A stretch of DNA of 64,000 bases from UBA6244 sp963676875 (GCA_963676875.1 OY781436.1:3100001-3164000), one strand, 5' to 3'; shown: positions 53,744 through 62,777, numbered from the stretch's first letter. A program made the numbers and translations. The notes: a model not told the origin generated them from the letters alone.

Positions 53744-54901
53744 TTAGGAGAAAAATTCCCTCATACGGTCGAAATAACTTTTGTCTTTGGCCGTGGGGTT
53801 TGGTTTAAAATTGGGAGAACTGCGCAAACCTTCGAGGATGTCTTTTTCCTGACTGCTCAGTGTTCGTGGTGTCCAGATATTGATATTCACCAGTAAATCG
53901 CCCTTACGATAACCGTTAACATCGGGAAGGCCTTTCCCTTTCAATCGCAACACCTTTCCTCCTTGGGTTCCGGCAGGAATATTAATGCGGGCTTTGTTAT
54001 CGATGGTTGGTATTTCTACCGATGTGCCCAAAGCAGCATCTGCAAAGTTGATAAATAGGTCGTACATGAGGTTGTCACCATCGCGCACCAGTTCAGGATG
54101 TTCCTTTTCCTCGATAAGTACGATAAGGTCGCCCGGCACACCGCCTCTGGCACCGGCATTACCTCTTCCGCTTACCGACAACTGCATGCCATCGGCCACA
54201 CCGGCAGGGATTTTTATGGTGACTACTTCTTCGCCTTTTTCCACACCATTTCCATGACAGGTGGTACATTTGTTGGTGATGATTTCACCTGCTCCGCCAC
54301 ATTGAGGACAGGTTGAGCTGGTTTGCATCTGACCCAGGAACGTGTTGGTAATTTGGGAAACCTGACCGCGTCCATGACAAGTGGGACAAGTGGTAGGGGT
54401 GCTTCCTTTTTCGGCACCACTTCCACTACAAGCCTTACATTCGACGTATTTGTTGAGTTTGATTTTTTTCTCTACGCCATGGGCAATTTCGTCGAGACCC
54501 AATTTTACCTTTACACGCAGGTTGGAACCACGATTAACTCTACGTCCGCGGCCTCCTTGACCACCAAAGCCGCCGCCAAAACCGCCGCCGCCAAAAGCTC
54601 CGCCAAAAATATCGCCAAAATGGCTGAAAATGTCATCCATCGACATATGACCACCGCCGCCAAATCCACCGCTGTTGCCCATTCCGGCATGGCCGTATTG
54701 GTCGTAACGTGCCTTTTTATTCGCATTGCTCAACACTTCATAAGCTTCGGCAGCTTCTTTAAATGATTCTTCGGCTTGAGCATCTCCGGGGTTTTTATCC
54801 GGATGATATTTCAAAGCCATCTTACGGTAGGCTTTTTTGATTTCTTCGGGTGAAGCGTTTTTGCTAATGCCCAGAATATCGTAGTAATCGCGTTTACTCA
54901 T
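53744..54901 (-). CDS. dnaJ: Chaperone DnaJ
   Basis: 385 residues with the full type I layout: J domain with HPD (ALKYHPDKNPGD, residues 27-38), a G/F-rich linker (residues 73-115, very Gly-rich), and a zinc domain with four CxxCxGxG repeats (CKACSGSG, CPTCHGRG, CPQCGGAG, CTTCHGNG, about 155-235). The C-terminal substrate domain follows. It stimulates DnaK ATPase and delivers unfolded clients. It is 34 bases downstream of grpE, from the shared promoter. Confidence 0.97.
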   Translation of the reverse strand: MSKRDYYDILGISKNASPEEIKKAYRKMALKYHPDKNPGDAQAEESFKEAAEAYEVLSNANKKARYDQYGHAGMGNSGGFGGGGHMSMDDIFSHFGDIFGGAFGGGGFGGGFGGQGGRGRRVNRGSNLRVKVKLGLDEIAHGVEKKIKLNKYVECKACSGSGAEKGSTPTTCPTCHGRGQVSQITNTFLGQMQTSSTCPQCGGAGEIITNKCTTCHGNGVEKGEEVVTIKIPAGVADGMQLSVSGRGNAGARGGVPGDLIVLIEEKEHPELVRDGDNLMYDLFINFADAALGTSVEIPTIDNKARINIPAGTQGGKVLRLKGKGLPDVNGYRKGDLLVNINIWTPRTLSSQEKDILEGLRSSPNFKPNPTAKDKSYFDRMREFFS

Positions 54902-54935
54902 GGTTTTAAATCTGTACTCAAGTTGTTGGTTATAT

Positions 54936-55532
54936 TTAGCTTCCTACCACTACTTTGGCAAAGCGGATAATTTTGCCATTGAGCAAGTATCCTTTCTGTA
55001 CTACATCGAGTACCTTGCCTTTGTCTTCGGGTTTAGGTGCAGGGATATTGGTAATGGCTTCGTGAAAATCAGTATCAAAGTCCTTGCCCATGGCATCCAT
55101 GGGTTCGAGACCTTTTTGAGATAGCAGATTGAATAACTTATTGAAGATTAACTCAATACCCTTGCTGCTTTCTTTGGTTTCATTATCTGCGAGCATGATT
55201 TGCAGCGCACGGTCGAAATCGTCGAGAACGGGCAATAAATCCTCAATCATGTCCTGAGAAGCGTTTTTGAGTAGATCAAGGCGTTCCTTTTGAGTGCGTT
55301 TCCGGTAGTTGTCGAACTCGGAATATAACCGCAAATATTTGTCGTTAAGCTCCTTGTTCTTTTCTTCCAGTTCTTCAATCTTTTTTTCAGCCTTGTTTTT
55401 CTTACTTTTTTTACTTTCTTCTTTTTCTTCTATTGTGGAATCAACTTCTGTATCTTGCTCTTTGTTAGTGTTTTTGTCGTCGTTGTCTTCGAAAGATACA
55501 TCGTCAATATGTTCATCATTCTTCTTCTTCAT
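54936..55532 (-). CDS. grpE: Nucleotide exchange factor GrpE
   Basis: 198 residues. An acidic, Lys/Glu-rich N-terminal tail (residues 1-60) precedes the long coiled coil with YLRLYSEFDNYRKRTQKER (about 67-85) and the beta-wing with DTDFHEAITNIP (near 150). It releases ADP from DnaK. A -24/-12-like element (55585-55600, minus) lies about 55 bases before the start. dnaK is not in the window. Confidence 0.95.
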   Translation of the reverse strand: MKKKNDEHIDDVSFEDNDDKNTNKEQDTEVDSTIEEKEESKKSKKNKAEKKIEELEEKNKELNDKYLRLYSEFDNYRKRTQKERLDLLKNASQDMIEDLLPVLDDFDRALQIMLADNETKESSKGIELIFNKLFNLLSQKGLEPMDAMGKDFDTDFHEAITNIPAPKPEDKGKVLDVVQKGYLLNGKIIRFAKVVVGS

Positions 55533-55584
55533 GGTGTTTTTATCTAATGGATTACAACATCAGTTTTAAGTTTGGGTACGCCAA

Positions 55585-55600
55585 AGCAAATAGTTTGCCA
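55585..55600 (-). promoter_or_regulatory. Sigma-54-like -24/-12 element upstream of grpE
   Basis: On the minus strand TGGCAAACTATTTGCT gives GG and GC with the exact 10-base spacing of sigma-54 promoters (consensus TGGCAC-N5-TTGCW). The implied start is about 40 bases before grpE. Part of it is also a GCAAA-TAG-TTTGC palindrome, so a repressor site is a second reading. Confidence 0.4.
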
Positions 55601-55657
55601 TAAGCGGTTTGCAGCCAAATTGTCATAATACGTCAGGGTAACCTGTTGAATTGTCCG

Positions 55658-55696
55658 CAAAAAAAGCAACCATGCAACAGGTATAGTTACATGGTT
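55658..55696 (-). terminator. Terminator after the kinase genes
   Basis: On the minus strand AACCATG and CATGGTT form a 7-bp stem with a 15-base loop, then GC and seven T residues. The loop contains ACCTGTTG, which is perfectly complementary to CAACAGGT just past the T-run (55641-55648). Confidence 0.6.
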
Positions 55697-55774
55697 TTTG
55701 TTCCTTTATTTAATGACAAAGTTTGTGGCCAATGTCAGCCTTTGCCAGATTGATTGTCTGGCGCCAACATACGA

Positions 55775-56410
55775 TTAAGCCATACGCACCTGATAGCTTT
55801 TGTCGATAAATATGTCGGCTTTGTCTTTGATGCTTTGTGCGGCCAGATGTTCCTGCTGAAGTACACTCCAGCGGAATGGATTGTCGGGTTCTTTTCCTCT
55901 GTCGGTTTGTGCTCTTTTGGTTTCGTTGTAGGTAAGTTCGATAAACACCCTGAGGTCGATGCCCTCGGTATTGATGGCATATATTCCGTCGATGATAAGC
56001 ATGTCGATACCTTTGAAGTTGGTGGTAAGTTCATCTACCTGTTCGGTTACCAAATCAACGCAAGGCATGGTGGAGGTTCCGTCGTTTTTAAAATCATCAA
56101 TTACCTGATACACCTTGTCCCAACGGTATTCATTGATTCCCACCACGTTTTCTACACCATGTTTGGTACGCCATTGGGTACGTTCCAGTGGCAGTGTATT
56201 GTAAAAATTGTCGATGTGGATGGGTTTGGCAAAAATGCCTTCTTTGCGCAATGATTTGGCAATTACGTGGGTTAATTCCGACTTGCCGGAGCCGGATTCT
56301 CCGGAAATGGCCACAATCATTTTAGGTTTGCGTCTGTTGAGGATTTCCTTCACGATAACGGCAGCGGCTTCTTTGTGTTTGTCGGCGATTAATAATACAT
56401 CTTCAAGCAT
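55775..56410 (-). CDS. Uridine-kinase/PRK-superfamily P-loop kinase, copy 1
   Basis: 211 residues. Walker A GESGSGKSE (about residues 36-44), HIDNFYN (position of the DSYY of uridine kinases, about 69), LIIDGIYAI (Walker B-like, about 137) and RVFIELTY. It belongs to the uridine kinase/phosphoribulokinase superfamily, but lacks the typical uridine-binding segment after DSYYK. It is a tandem paralog of the next gene upstream (56426-57064) and is the last gene of a phosphorylase operon. Its substrate is unproved; sugar phosphorylation is possible. Confidence 0.8.
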   Translation of the reverse strand: MLEDVLLIADKHKEAAAVIVKEILNRRKPKMIVAISGESGSGKSELTHVIAKSLRKEGIFAKPIHIDNFYNTLPLERTQWRTKHGVENVVGINEYRWDKVYQVIDDFKNDGTSTMPCVDLVTEQVDELTTNFKGIDMLIIDGIYAINTEGIDLRVFIELTYNETKRAQTDRGKEPDNPFRWSVLQQEHLAAQSIKDKADIFIDKSYQVRMA

Positions 56411-56425
56411 GGCAGTAAAAAGGTT

Positions 56426-57064
56426 TTATAGGTGAAAAATTTCATCTGAATTGTCAAAATCAATGAAAAAGTTGGCTTCTTTTTTCAATAACTGAACCAT
56501 TTCTTGTTCTTTTTGCATTACCTGGATGCGGAAATCATCGGTGGCTTCGTTGGTTACATACAAATTTTGGTTCAGGGCATCTTTGTACGAAAGTTCGATA
56601 AAGACCCGTATTTTCGATTCTTTGCATTTGATGGAGTATAACCCTTTGATAATGAGAACATCAACTCCAGAAAAATCAGTAGTCAATTCGTCCACATAGT
56701 CAGTAAGCGCGTCCACCAGAGGCATGGAAGCTTTTTTATTTTGCTTAAAGTCTTCTATGTTTTGATAAATCTTATTCCAGTCGTATTCGTCCGGGCCCAC
56801 GTGTTCGAGTCCGTGTTTTTGTCGCCATTCTTTTCGGTGAAGTGGAGGAATTTTGTAATAGTTGTCCAGATCCATGATTTTGGCTCTGATACCTTCTTCT
56901 TTCAGTAGGCGAGCCAGCAAATAGGAGATGGTAGATTTGCCGGTTCCTACTTCTCCGGTAACGGTCATGATAAATTTGGGTGTACGTTCGCCCATCACCC
57001 TTTCGAAAATTAATTGGGCTGCAGCATTGTGTTTATTGGTAATGGTTATTACTTCGTTTTGCAT
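56426..57064 (-). CDS. Uridine-kinase/PRK-superfamily P-loop kinase, copy 2
   Basis: 212 residues, clearly paralogous to 55775-56410 over the whole length (same NKHxxAA start, WRxKHGxEHV, YxWxKxYQxIxDFK, YVDELTT). Walker A is GEVGTGKST. The Walker B-like segment reads LIIKGLYSI, with Lys where copy 1 has Asp, and the C-terminal DRGKE region of copy 1 is absent. It may have a changed activity. It lies 26 bases after the phosphorylase fusion gene and 15 before copy 1. Confidence 0.8.
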   Translation of the reverse strand: MQNEVITITNKHNAAAQLIFERVMGERTPKFIMTVTGEVGTGKSTISYLLARLLKEEGIRAKIMDLDNYYKIPPLHRKEWRQKHGLEHVGPDEYDWNKIYQNIEDFKQNKKASMPLVDALTDYVDELTTDFSGVDVLIIKGLYSIKCKESKIRVFIELSYKDALNQNLYVTNEATDDFRIQVMQKEQEMVQLLKKEANFFIDFDNSDEIFHL

Positions 57065-57090
57065 ACTAAATTCTGTTCAGCTTAAGGTTA

Positions 57091-60000
57091 TTAAATAATA
57101 CAAATGAGGGTTGCTCCTTCGATAGTTTGGTATTCGCTTCCTTTAATAATTAATTTGGCAGGTTGACTTGTTACCACTTGTACCACATCCTTGGCAATTT
57201 CGAAGCTATAATTTATTCCTTTGAATGTGAGGTTAAAAGAAATTTCTTTCCATTGCTCCGGCAAGTGAGGGCTTACTTTCAGGACATCGCCGCGCATGTC
57301 CACTCCGGCGAAAGTGTTGAGTGCAATCATCAGGGTTCCGGCCATAACGCCAGCATGAATTCCTTCGGCAGTGGTGCCGCCTTGAATATCAGCATAGTCG
57401 GAGGTGAGGGCGTCCCGGTACAGGGTTTCGCTCAGTTGGTAATCTCCAATAACGTTGGCCAGTTGGGCGTGTACCACCCTGCTCAGCGTAGAACCATGAG
57501 AAGTACGTTGGAAATAGTAATGGAGGTTTTTTTTCAGGTAGTCCTTGGGCAACTGGTATCCCATCTCGTTCAGGATATGCGTTACCTGCCCTTCGTCGAG
57601 GTTGTAGAAAGTCATCAGGGTGTCGGCTTGCTTGGCTACTTTGTAGTCGTCGGCAGATTTGCCTTCGGCTTTCAACAGTCGGTCCATGCGGTAGATATTG
57701 CCATATTTTTTGCGGTATTCATCCCAATCGAGTTCCTTCAGTTGGAAGTAGCCATCGTATTGGGCTATGATGCCATCAGGGTTAATCACCAGGTTGAGAT
57801 GTTTTTTTATTTCTTCCCATTTATTTATTTCATTGGGGAGAATTCCGGTTTTAAGGAAAAGCTTTCCTTTTTCGGTTAAGCTTAGTTTGTCGACGAGATG
57901 TGCCGCTATATCGAACATCCACGACACCATAATATTGGTATAGGCATTGTCGCGCAATCCGCCTTCTTTGGCTTCGGGATAGCTTTCGTGAAATTCGTCG
58001 GGTCCCATCACTTTATCGATGGAGTAACGTTGGGTGGTGCTGTCGAGATGGCATTTACTTTCCCAGAAACGGCAAATTTCGAGGAACATTTCGACACCAT
58101 AGTCTTCCATAAATTCCCAATCGTTGGTTACGTGGTAGTATTGCCAGATGTTGTAGGCAATGGCCAGAGATACGTGTCGCTGGAGCGAGCTGTAATCATC
58201 ACCCCATTCACCGTTTAGCGGGTTGAGGTGAACCACCTGAGTTTCTTCGCGTCCGTCGCTTCCGCTTTGCCACGGGAACATGGCGCCTTTATAACCATAT
58301 TCTTTGGCGTATTCACGGGCTTTGTCCAAACGGCGGTAGCGATACATCAGCAGTGATTTGGCTGTTTGAGGAAAGTGGATATTGTAAAACGGAAGGATAA
58401 ACAGTTCGTCCCAAAATATATGACCCCGATATGCTTCGCCATGAAGTCCGCGTGCGGTAACACTGGCATCGATATTTTTGTTGTGGTCGGAAGCAGAAAC
58501 CATCAGGTGATAAGTGTGCATGCGCAGAAGTTTCTGAGCCAGCCGGTCGCCTGTAACCTGTATATCAGCATGATCCCAAATGTCACTCCATGTGTCAGCA
58601 CTCTTTTGGGTCATTTCATCGAAACCTGGCATGGCCTTCACTTCTTCGCGGGCTTGCTTAAGTGGATTTTCACCGTCCAAATGTGAGGTATGGATGGAAA
58701 CCATTTTATCCAGCGTCACCGTATCGCCTTCAGCTACAGAAAGACTTACATAGGAATATACGATTCCTTCGTCAGTGGTAACGCCAAACTCTCCGTTTTC
58801 GGCTAGGTCGTTTACTGTGAGCGACAATTTGGCGGCTTCCGCAATTTCAATGTTCGATTGGGTGGTTTTTACCAGCAACCACGACATGTTTTCGTTCCCG
58901 CCTTGCTCCACGGGTTTCAAATGTTGTTGGTTGAGGGCTTTGTAGCGGCTTACTCCATCGTTGATGTGTGTACCATCGAGGGCAGAAGATAAGCTAATCA
59001 CCCCACTATAGTTCATGGGTGTTACGCTATACCTGATACCTGCCTGATGAGGTGAACGCATACTGGCTACCCGTTGGCTGTGAATGGAAGTTTTGCGACC
59101 TTCCTCATCTTCCACCAGCATATGGCGTGTGAGCATGCCCGTTTTAAAATCAAGGGTTCTGTCGATAAAAATAATCTTCACCTGATTGGGGTCGAACCAA
59201 TGGCCATCGTCAATTTTAAAACGAATGGGCAGCCAGTTGGGAGCGTTAACAAAATCTTCATTTTCCACATCACGATCGGCAATGGGGGTGGAAAGTCGAT
59301 TATATAGTCCTGCAATATAGGTTCCCGGATAATTGGATTCGCCGGCGGCGGTTTCTTCCATGGCGCCACGTGTGCCAAAGTATCCATTTCCAACTGTTAG
59401 CAGGGCTTCCCTTGATTTTTCGTTATTTGGGAGGTAGTCGTAATAACTTAATTCCCAGCTATCTTTTTGTTTGCCTTCGTCGAACCAGTGGTTCAAATCG
59501 TCCATGGTGATTTCTTCCAGATCGCTAAGTACGATGTCGGCACCATTGGCTTTGAGGGCTTCATGGTTTTCTTCACGCGCCAGTCCCAAAACCAGACCAA
59601 AATTGCCATTCTTCCCGGCTTGAACTCCTGAAACAGCGTCTTCCACCACGATGGCCTTATCCGGGTCTATGCCCAGATTTTTAGCTGCCGTCAGAAAAAT
59701 ATCGGGTTGAGGTTTTCCTTTCAATCCCAATTCGGCTGATACCACACCATCCACACGGGTTTCCACAAAGTGATTGAGTCCGGCACGGGTAAGAACCGCC
59801 TCACAGTTTTTACTTGAGGAGGCCACGCCGATGCGGATATTGTCTTTTTTTAACTCTTCGAGCAGGGCCAGGGTGGCGGGATACACCTCCACGCCTTCTG
59901 CGGCCAGCACTTCGTTGAAGGCTTCGTTTTTTCTGTTGCCCAGTCCACAAACAGTCTCCAATGCCAGGTCGTCTTCCGGGGTTCCGAAAGGGAGCGAAAT

Positions 60001-60228
60001 ATTTCTCGATTCAAGGAAAGATTTTACTCCCTCGTAGCGTGGTTTTCCATCAACGAAAGTCAGGTAGTCGTTGGCGGTAAATTCTTTGAATGGTTCGCCA
60101 TATACTTGCTCGCGGCCTTTCAGGTATTGGTCGAACATTTTTTTCCATGCGTGGCTGTGTGTGGCAGCGGTTTTGGTGATTACACCGTCCAGGTCGAAAA
60201 TTACGGCTTCAAAGGAATGTTTAGACAT
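57091..60228 (-). CDS. Beta-phosphoglucomutase / GH65 disaccharide phosphorylase fusion
   Basis: 1045 residues combining two enzymes. Residues 1-255 are a HAD-type beta-phosphoglucomutase: FDLDGVI nucleophile motif (11-17), ASSSKN (about 149), KGKPQPDIF and VVEDAVSGVQAG. Residues 270-1045 are a GH65 inverting phosphorylase: WLPIRFKIDDG near 325, and the catalytic acid in KVMGPDEFHE near residue 744, then RTSHGSTLS. Phosphorolysis of maltose, trehalose or kojibiose gives beta-glucose 1-phosphate, which the first domain turns into glucose 6-phosphate. Substrate cannot be fixed from sequence. Gene order with an SLC45-like importer favours an alpha-glucosyl disaccharide. Confidence 0.93.
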   Translation of the reverse strand: MSKHSFEAVIFDLDGVITKTAATHSHAWKKMFDQYLKGREQVYGEPFKEFTANDYLTFVDGKPRYEGVKSFLESRNISLPFGTPEDDLALETVCGLGNRKNEAFNEVLAAEGVEVYPATLALLEELKKDNIRIGVASSSKNCEAVLTRAGLNHFVETRVDGVVSAELGLKGKPQPDIFLTAAKNLGIDPDKAIVVEDAVSGVQAGKNGNFGLVLGLAREENHEALKANGADIVLSDLEEITMDDLNHWFDEGKQKDSWELSYYDYLPNNEKSREALLTVGNGYFGTRGAMEETAAGESNYPGTYIAGLYNRLSTPIADRDVENEDFVNAPNWLPIRFKIDDGHWFDPNQVKIIFIDRTLDFKTGMLTRHMLVEDEEGRKTSIHSQRVASMRSPHQAGIRYSVTPMNYSGVISLSSALDGTHINDGVSRYKALNQQHLKPVEQGGNENMSWLLVKTTQSNIEIAEAAKLSLTVNDLAENGEFGVTTDEGIVYSYVSLSVAEGDTVTLDKMVSIHTSHLDGENPLKQAREEVKAMPGFDEMTQKSADTWSDIWDHADIQVTGDRLAQKLLRMHTYHLMVSASDHNKNIDASVTARGLHGEAYRGHIFWDELFILPFYNIHFPQTAKSLLMYRYRRLDKAREYAKEYGYKGAMFPWQSGSDGREETQVVHLNPLNGEWGDDYSSLQRHVSLAIAYNIWQYYHVTNDWEFMEDYGVEMFLEICRFWESKCHLDSTTQRYSIDKVMGPDEFHESYPEAKEGGLRDNAYTNIMVSWMFDIAAHLVDKLSLTEKGKLFLKTGILPNEINKWEEIKKHLNLVINPDGIIAQYDGYFQLKELDWDEYRKKYGNIYRMDRLLKAEGKSADDYKVAKQADTLMTFYNLDEGQVTHILNEMGYQLPKDYLKKNLHYYFQRTSHGSTLSRVVHAQLANVIGDYQLSETLYRDALTSDYADIQGGTTAEGIHAGVMAGTLMIALNTFAGVDMRGDVLKVSPHLPEQWKEISFNLTFKGINYSFEIAKDVVQVVTSQPAKLIIKGSEYQTIEGATLICII

Positions 60229-60491
60229 TGTTATAGGAGTTGATTCTTAATTCGTGTTCATGGTTTAGGGCATTCAAACAGGCGAATACTCTTGTGGAAC
60301 TCTGGGGCAAAGGTCGTATTTATGTCTTTATAACAGCACAGATGATACAGGTAAAAATCACGGAAATTACCCCGTTCTTTCATGTACATTTATGATGGCA
60401 TATTTCAAACGTGTGCATAAAAGTCCCGGACTTGTGCGAACAACAAATAAACAGCGGATTGCGCACGAATCAAACCCGGAGCATGGCGAAG

Positions 60492-61799
60492 TTATTTCAT
60501 CAGTTTTTCGTCCAGCTTATCCTGAACGAAAAATGTACTGATGGCGCCCAAAATCATCAGAATTCCCGCCATAATGAGCGAATACAAGGGATCGCCGTCA
60601 AAGGCATATTTCAGAATAATTCCGCCAAATACACCATTCACAATCTGTGGGATGGTAATCGACATATTGAATAGTCCCATGAAAACACCCATTTTCTTGG
60701 GAGGAATGGAGTTGGCAAGCATGGAGTAGGGCATGGCCAGGATACTTCCCCAAGCAAAACCAATACCAACCATGGGGATGATGAGATAAACCGGATCTTT
60801 GAAAAACAGAAAAGAGATAAACGACAATCCTCCAAGGGTGAGGGCTATGGCATGTGTTGTTCGGCGCCCAACTACTTTTGCAATTTTTGGGAGTAACAAA
60901 GCGATGATGGCCGAAACACCATTATATATACCGAATAATATACCCACCCAGTCTCCAGCTTCCTGATAAGCGTGCGCGGTAGGGTCGCTGGTGCCATAAA
61001 AATGGAGCGCAACAGCAGGGGTGGTATATACCCACATACTGAAGAGGGCAAACCAGGAGAAAAACTGAACCAAAAGCAACTGCCACATGGTTTTGGGTAT
61101 GGTGAATTTCTGTTTTTCTTCTTCTTCCTTTTCAGGTTCGTCGTAATAATCAGGAGGATATTCTTTGGTTGTGGCAACGGTCCAAATAATGGAAGATATA
61201 AGTACAGCCGCACCTATATAAAACGACCAAACCACATTGGGCGGAACAAGGCCAGCCTCCCCGGCATCGGTAGAAACACCTGCCCAGTGTCCTAATATAT
61301 AAGGAAGCCATGATCCAACCACCGCACCAATACCTATGAGCAAGGTTTGCATTGAAAAACCAAGTGTGTGTTGCTCGTCTGGCAATTTGTCGGCTACCAG
61401 GGCTCTGAATGGCTCCATGGAAATGTTGATGGATGCATCCATAATCATCAAAAGTCCACCCCCAATCAACATGGGCGAAATAAAGTTGGCCAGATGGGGT
61501 GCATTGGGCATAAGAATAAGTGCCGTGCTGGTGAGAAATGCGCCTACTAAAAAATAGGGGCGTCTTCTTCCGAATCTATTCCATGTTTTGTCGCTGAAAT
61601 ACCCGATGATGGGTTGTATAATCATTCCGGTGATGGGAGCCACCAGCCAAAACCAGCTCAGGTGTTCAACATCGGCGCCAAAGGTTTGGAGTATGCGTGA
61701 GGCGTTGGCATTTTGCAGGGCAAATCCAAATTGGATCCCCAAAAATCCAAAACTCATGTTCCAGATTTGCCAAAAGGATAACCGTGGTTTTTTAATCAT
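60492..61799 (-). CDS. MFS disaccharide:cation symporter (SLC45/GPH type)
   Basis: 435 residues with about twelve membrane segments. The start LSFWQIWNMSFGFLGIQFGFALQNANASRI and the motif IGYFSDKTWNRFGRRRPYFLVGA (about residues 60-85) are typical of the SLC45/plant-sucrose-transporter-like branch. It imports a disaccharide, probably for the phosphorylase encoded next on the same strand (263 bases between). A short AAGTC-CGG-GACTT hairpin near 60420-60433 may attenuate transcription between them. Confidence 0.92.
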   Translation of the reverse strand: MIKKPRLSFWQIWNMSFGFLGIQFGFALQNANASRILQTFGADVEHLSWFWLVAPITGMIIQPIIGYFSDKTWNRFGRRRPYFLVGAFLTSTALILMPNAPHLANFISPMLIGGGLLMIMDASINISMEPFRALVADKLPDEQHTLGFSMQTLLIGIGAVVGSWLPYILGHWAGVSTDAGEAGLVPPNVVWSFYIGAAVLISSIIWTVATTKEYPPDYYDEPEKEEEEKQKFTIPKTMWQLLLVQFFSWFALFSMWVYTTPAVALHFYGTSDPTAHAYQEAGDWVGILFGIYNGVSAIIALLLPKIAKVVGRRTTHAIALTLGGLSFISFLFFKDPVYLIIPMVGIGFAWGSILAMPYSMLANSIPPKKMGVFMGLFNMSITIPQIVNGVFGGIILKYAFDGDPLYSLIMAGILMILGAISTFFVQDKLDEKLMK

Positions 61800-62050
61800 G
61801 ATGTGACTTTTTTTTGAAGCTCCGAAGATAGAAAAACTATACCAACGACGCTTTTTTGATAGGTACTTTTTAAAATTTATTTTGATATACTCATTTTAAC
61901 GAAATGGTTTGACTTTGTATGGAGTCAGGTTTTTTTGACAATCATCGGTTTTGATTTGGCAGAGAGGTTCGCTTAGTGACCGTATAACCATTTCAATATC
62001 AAGCTTATGCGTAGAATTACCTGAATGTCCACTATATCGTGTTGATTCCG

Positions 62051-62058
62051 TATTTTTG
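62051..62058 (+). promoter_or_regulatory. -7 element upstream of rnpA
   Basis: TATTTTTG fits TAnnTTTG. No clear -33 box is seen at the right spacing. The rest of 61800-62050 is AT-rich and holds no gene I can support. Confidence 0.4.
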
Positions 62059-62093
62059 CACTCCCTGTCGTTTTTTGCTTTTGGGCGATTTTC

Positions 62094-62174
62094 ATGAAAA
62101 GAGGTTTATTACTTGCTTTAATGATTTATACTAAAATCGGCGCTTTGGGGTTTTACAATATTGAGATAGTGTGA
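62094..62174 (+). CDS. Putative 26-residue leader peptide before rnpA
   Basis: ATG at 62094, about 30 bases after the expected transcription start; the frame encodes MKRGLLLALMIYTKIGALGF and six more residues, then TGA at 62172-62174. The stop overlaps the rnpA ATG in a TGATG arrangement, suited to translational coupling. The peptide is hydrophobic with a basic start. It may be chance, but its position, size and coupling are those of a leader peptide. Confidence 0.35.
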   Translation: MKRGLLLALMIYTKIGALGFYNIEIV

Positions 62175-62575
62175 TGGAACTGAAAAAAAACGGATTTGGA
62201 AAGAGCGAACGGTTGTGCAATGTTACCCTGATCGGTGACTTGTTCAAGGGGGGAAAGTCTGTTTTTGTATATCCCTTCAAGGTAGTATTTATGCCCAACC
62301 CCGCGGTTTCATTTCCTCCTGTTCAGCTTTTGATTGTGGCTCCCAAAAGGAGCTTCAAACGGGCAGTAGATCGCAACCGTATCAAACGATTGGTGCGCGA
62401 AGCCTACCGTCGCAATAAACACATTCTGTGGTCGTCGCGGCAAGTGTCCGGACAACAGTTGCTTGTAAGTGTGGTGTATGTGGGCAAAACAATTCTGCCA
62501 TACGCCGAAATAGAAAAGAAATTAATCCTAATTTTGCACCGATTATCGAAGAAGGATGAAGAAAATATTGGCTGA
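62174..62575 (+). CDS. rnpA: Ribonuclease P protein component
   Basis: 133 residues from the ATG at 62174 (a GTG one codon earlier is possible). The family signature VDRNRIKRLVREAYRRNK lies near residues 71-88. It binds the RNase P RNA to process tRNA 5' ends. The frame overlaps yidD by 20 bases, the normal rnpA-yidD arrangement. The usual dnaA-side neighbour rpmH is absent, which fits Bacteroidota. Confidence 0.95.
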   Translation: MELKKNGFGKSERLCNVTLIGDLFKGGKSVFVYPFKVVFMPNPAVSFPPVQLLIVAPKRSFKRAVDRNRIKRLVREAYRRNKHILWSSRQVSGQQLLVSVVYVGKTILPYAEIEKKLILILHRLSKKDEENIG

Positions 62576-62777
62576 TTTTTTTATTTTGTTGATACGGGTT
62601 TACCAATATACTTTGTCTCCATACCTTGGCCGATCGTGCCGTTATACGCCCACATGTTCTTCATATAGTGTTGAAGCACTGAAAAAGCACGGCCCATTCA
62701 AAGGAGGATGGTTGTCCATCAAACGTATTGCTTCGTGTAATCCCTGGGGGGGAAGTGGTTACGACCCTGTACCTTAA
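62556..62777 (+). CDS. yidD: Membrane protein insertion efficiency factor YidD
   Basis: 73 residues. The family core YTLSPYLGRSCRYTPTCSSYSVEAL (residues 18-42) with its conserved Cys residues is complete, followed by HGPFKGGWLSIKRIASCNPWGGSGYDPVP. It is amphipathic, peripheral to the inner membrane, and assists YidC-dependent insertion. It overlaps rnpA and is followed by a protease gene 10 bases later. Confidence 0.96.
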   Translation: MKKILADFFILLIRVYQYTLSPYLGRSCRYTPTCSSYSVEALKKHGPFKGGWLSIKRIASCNPWGGSGYDPVP

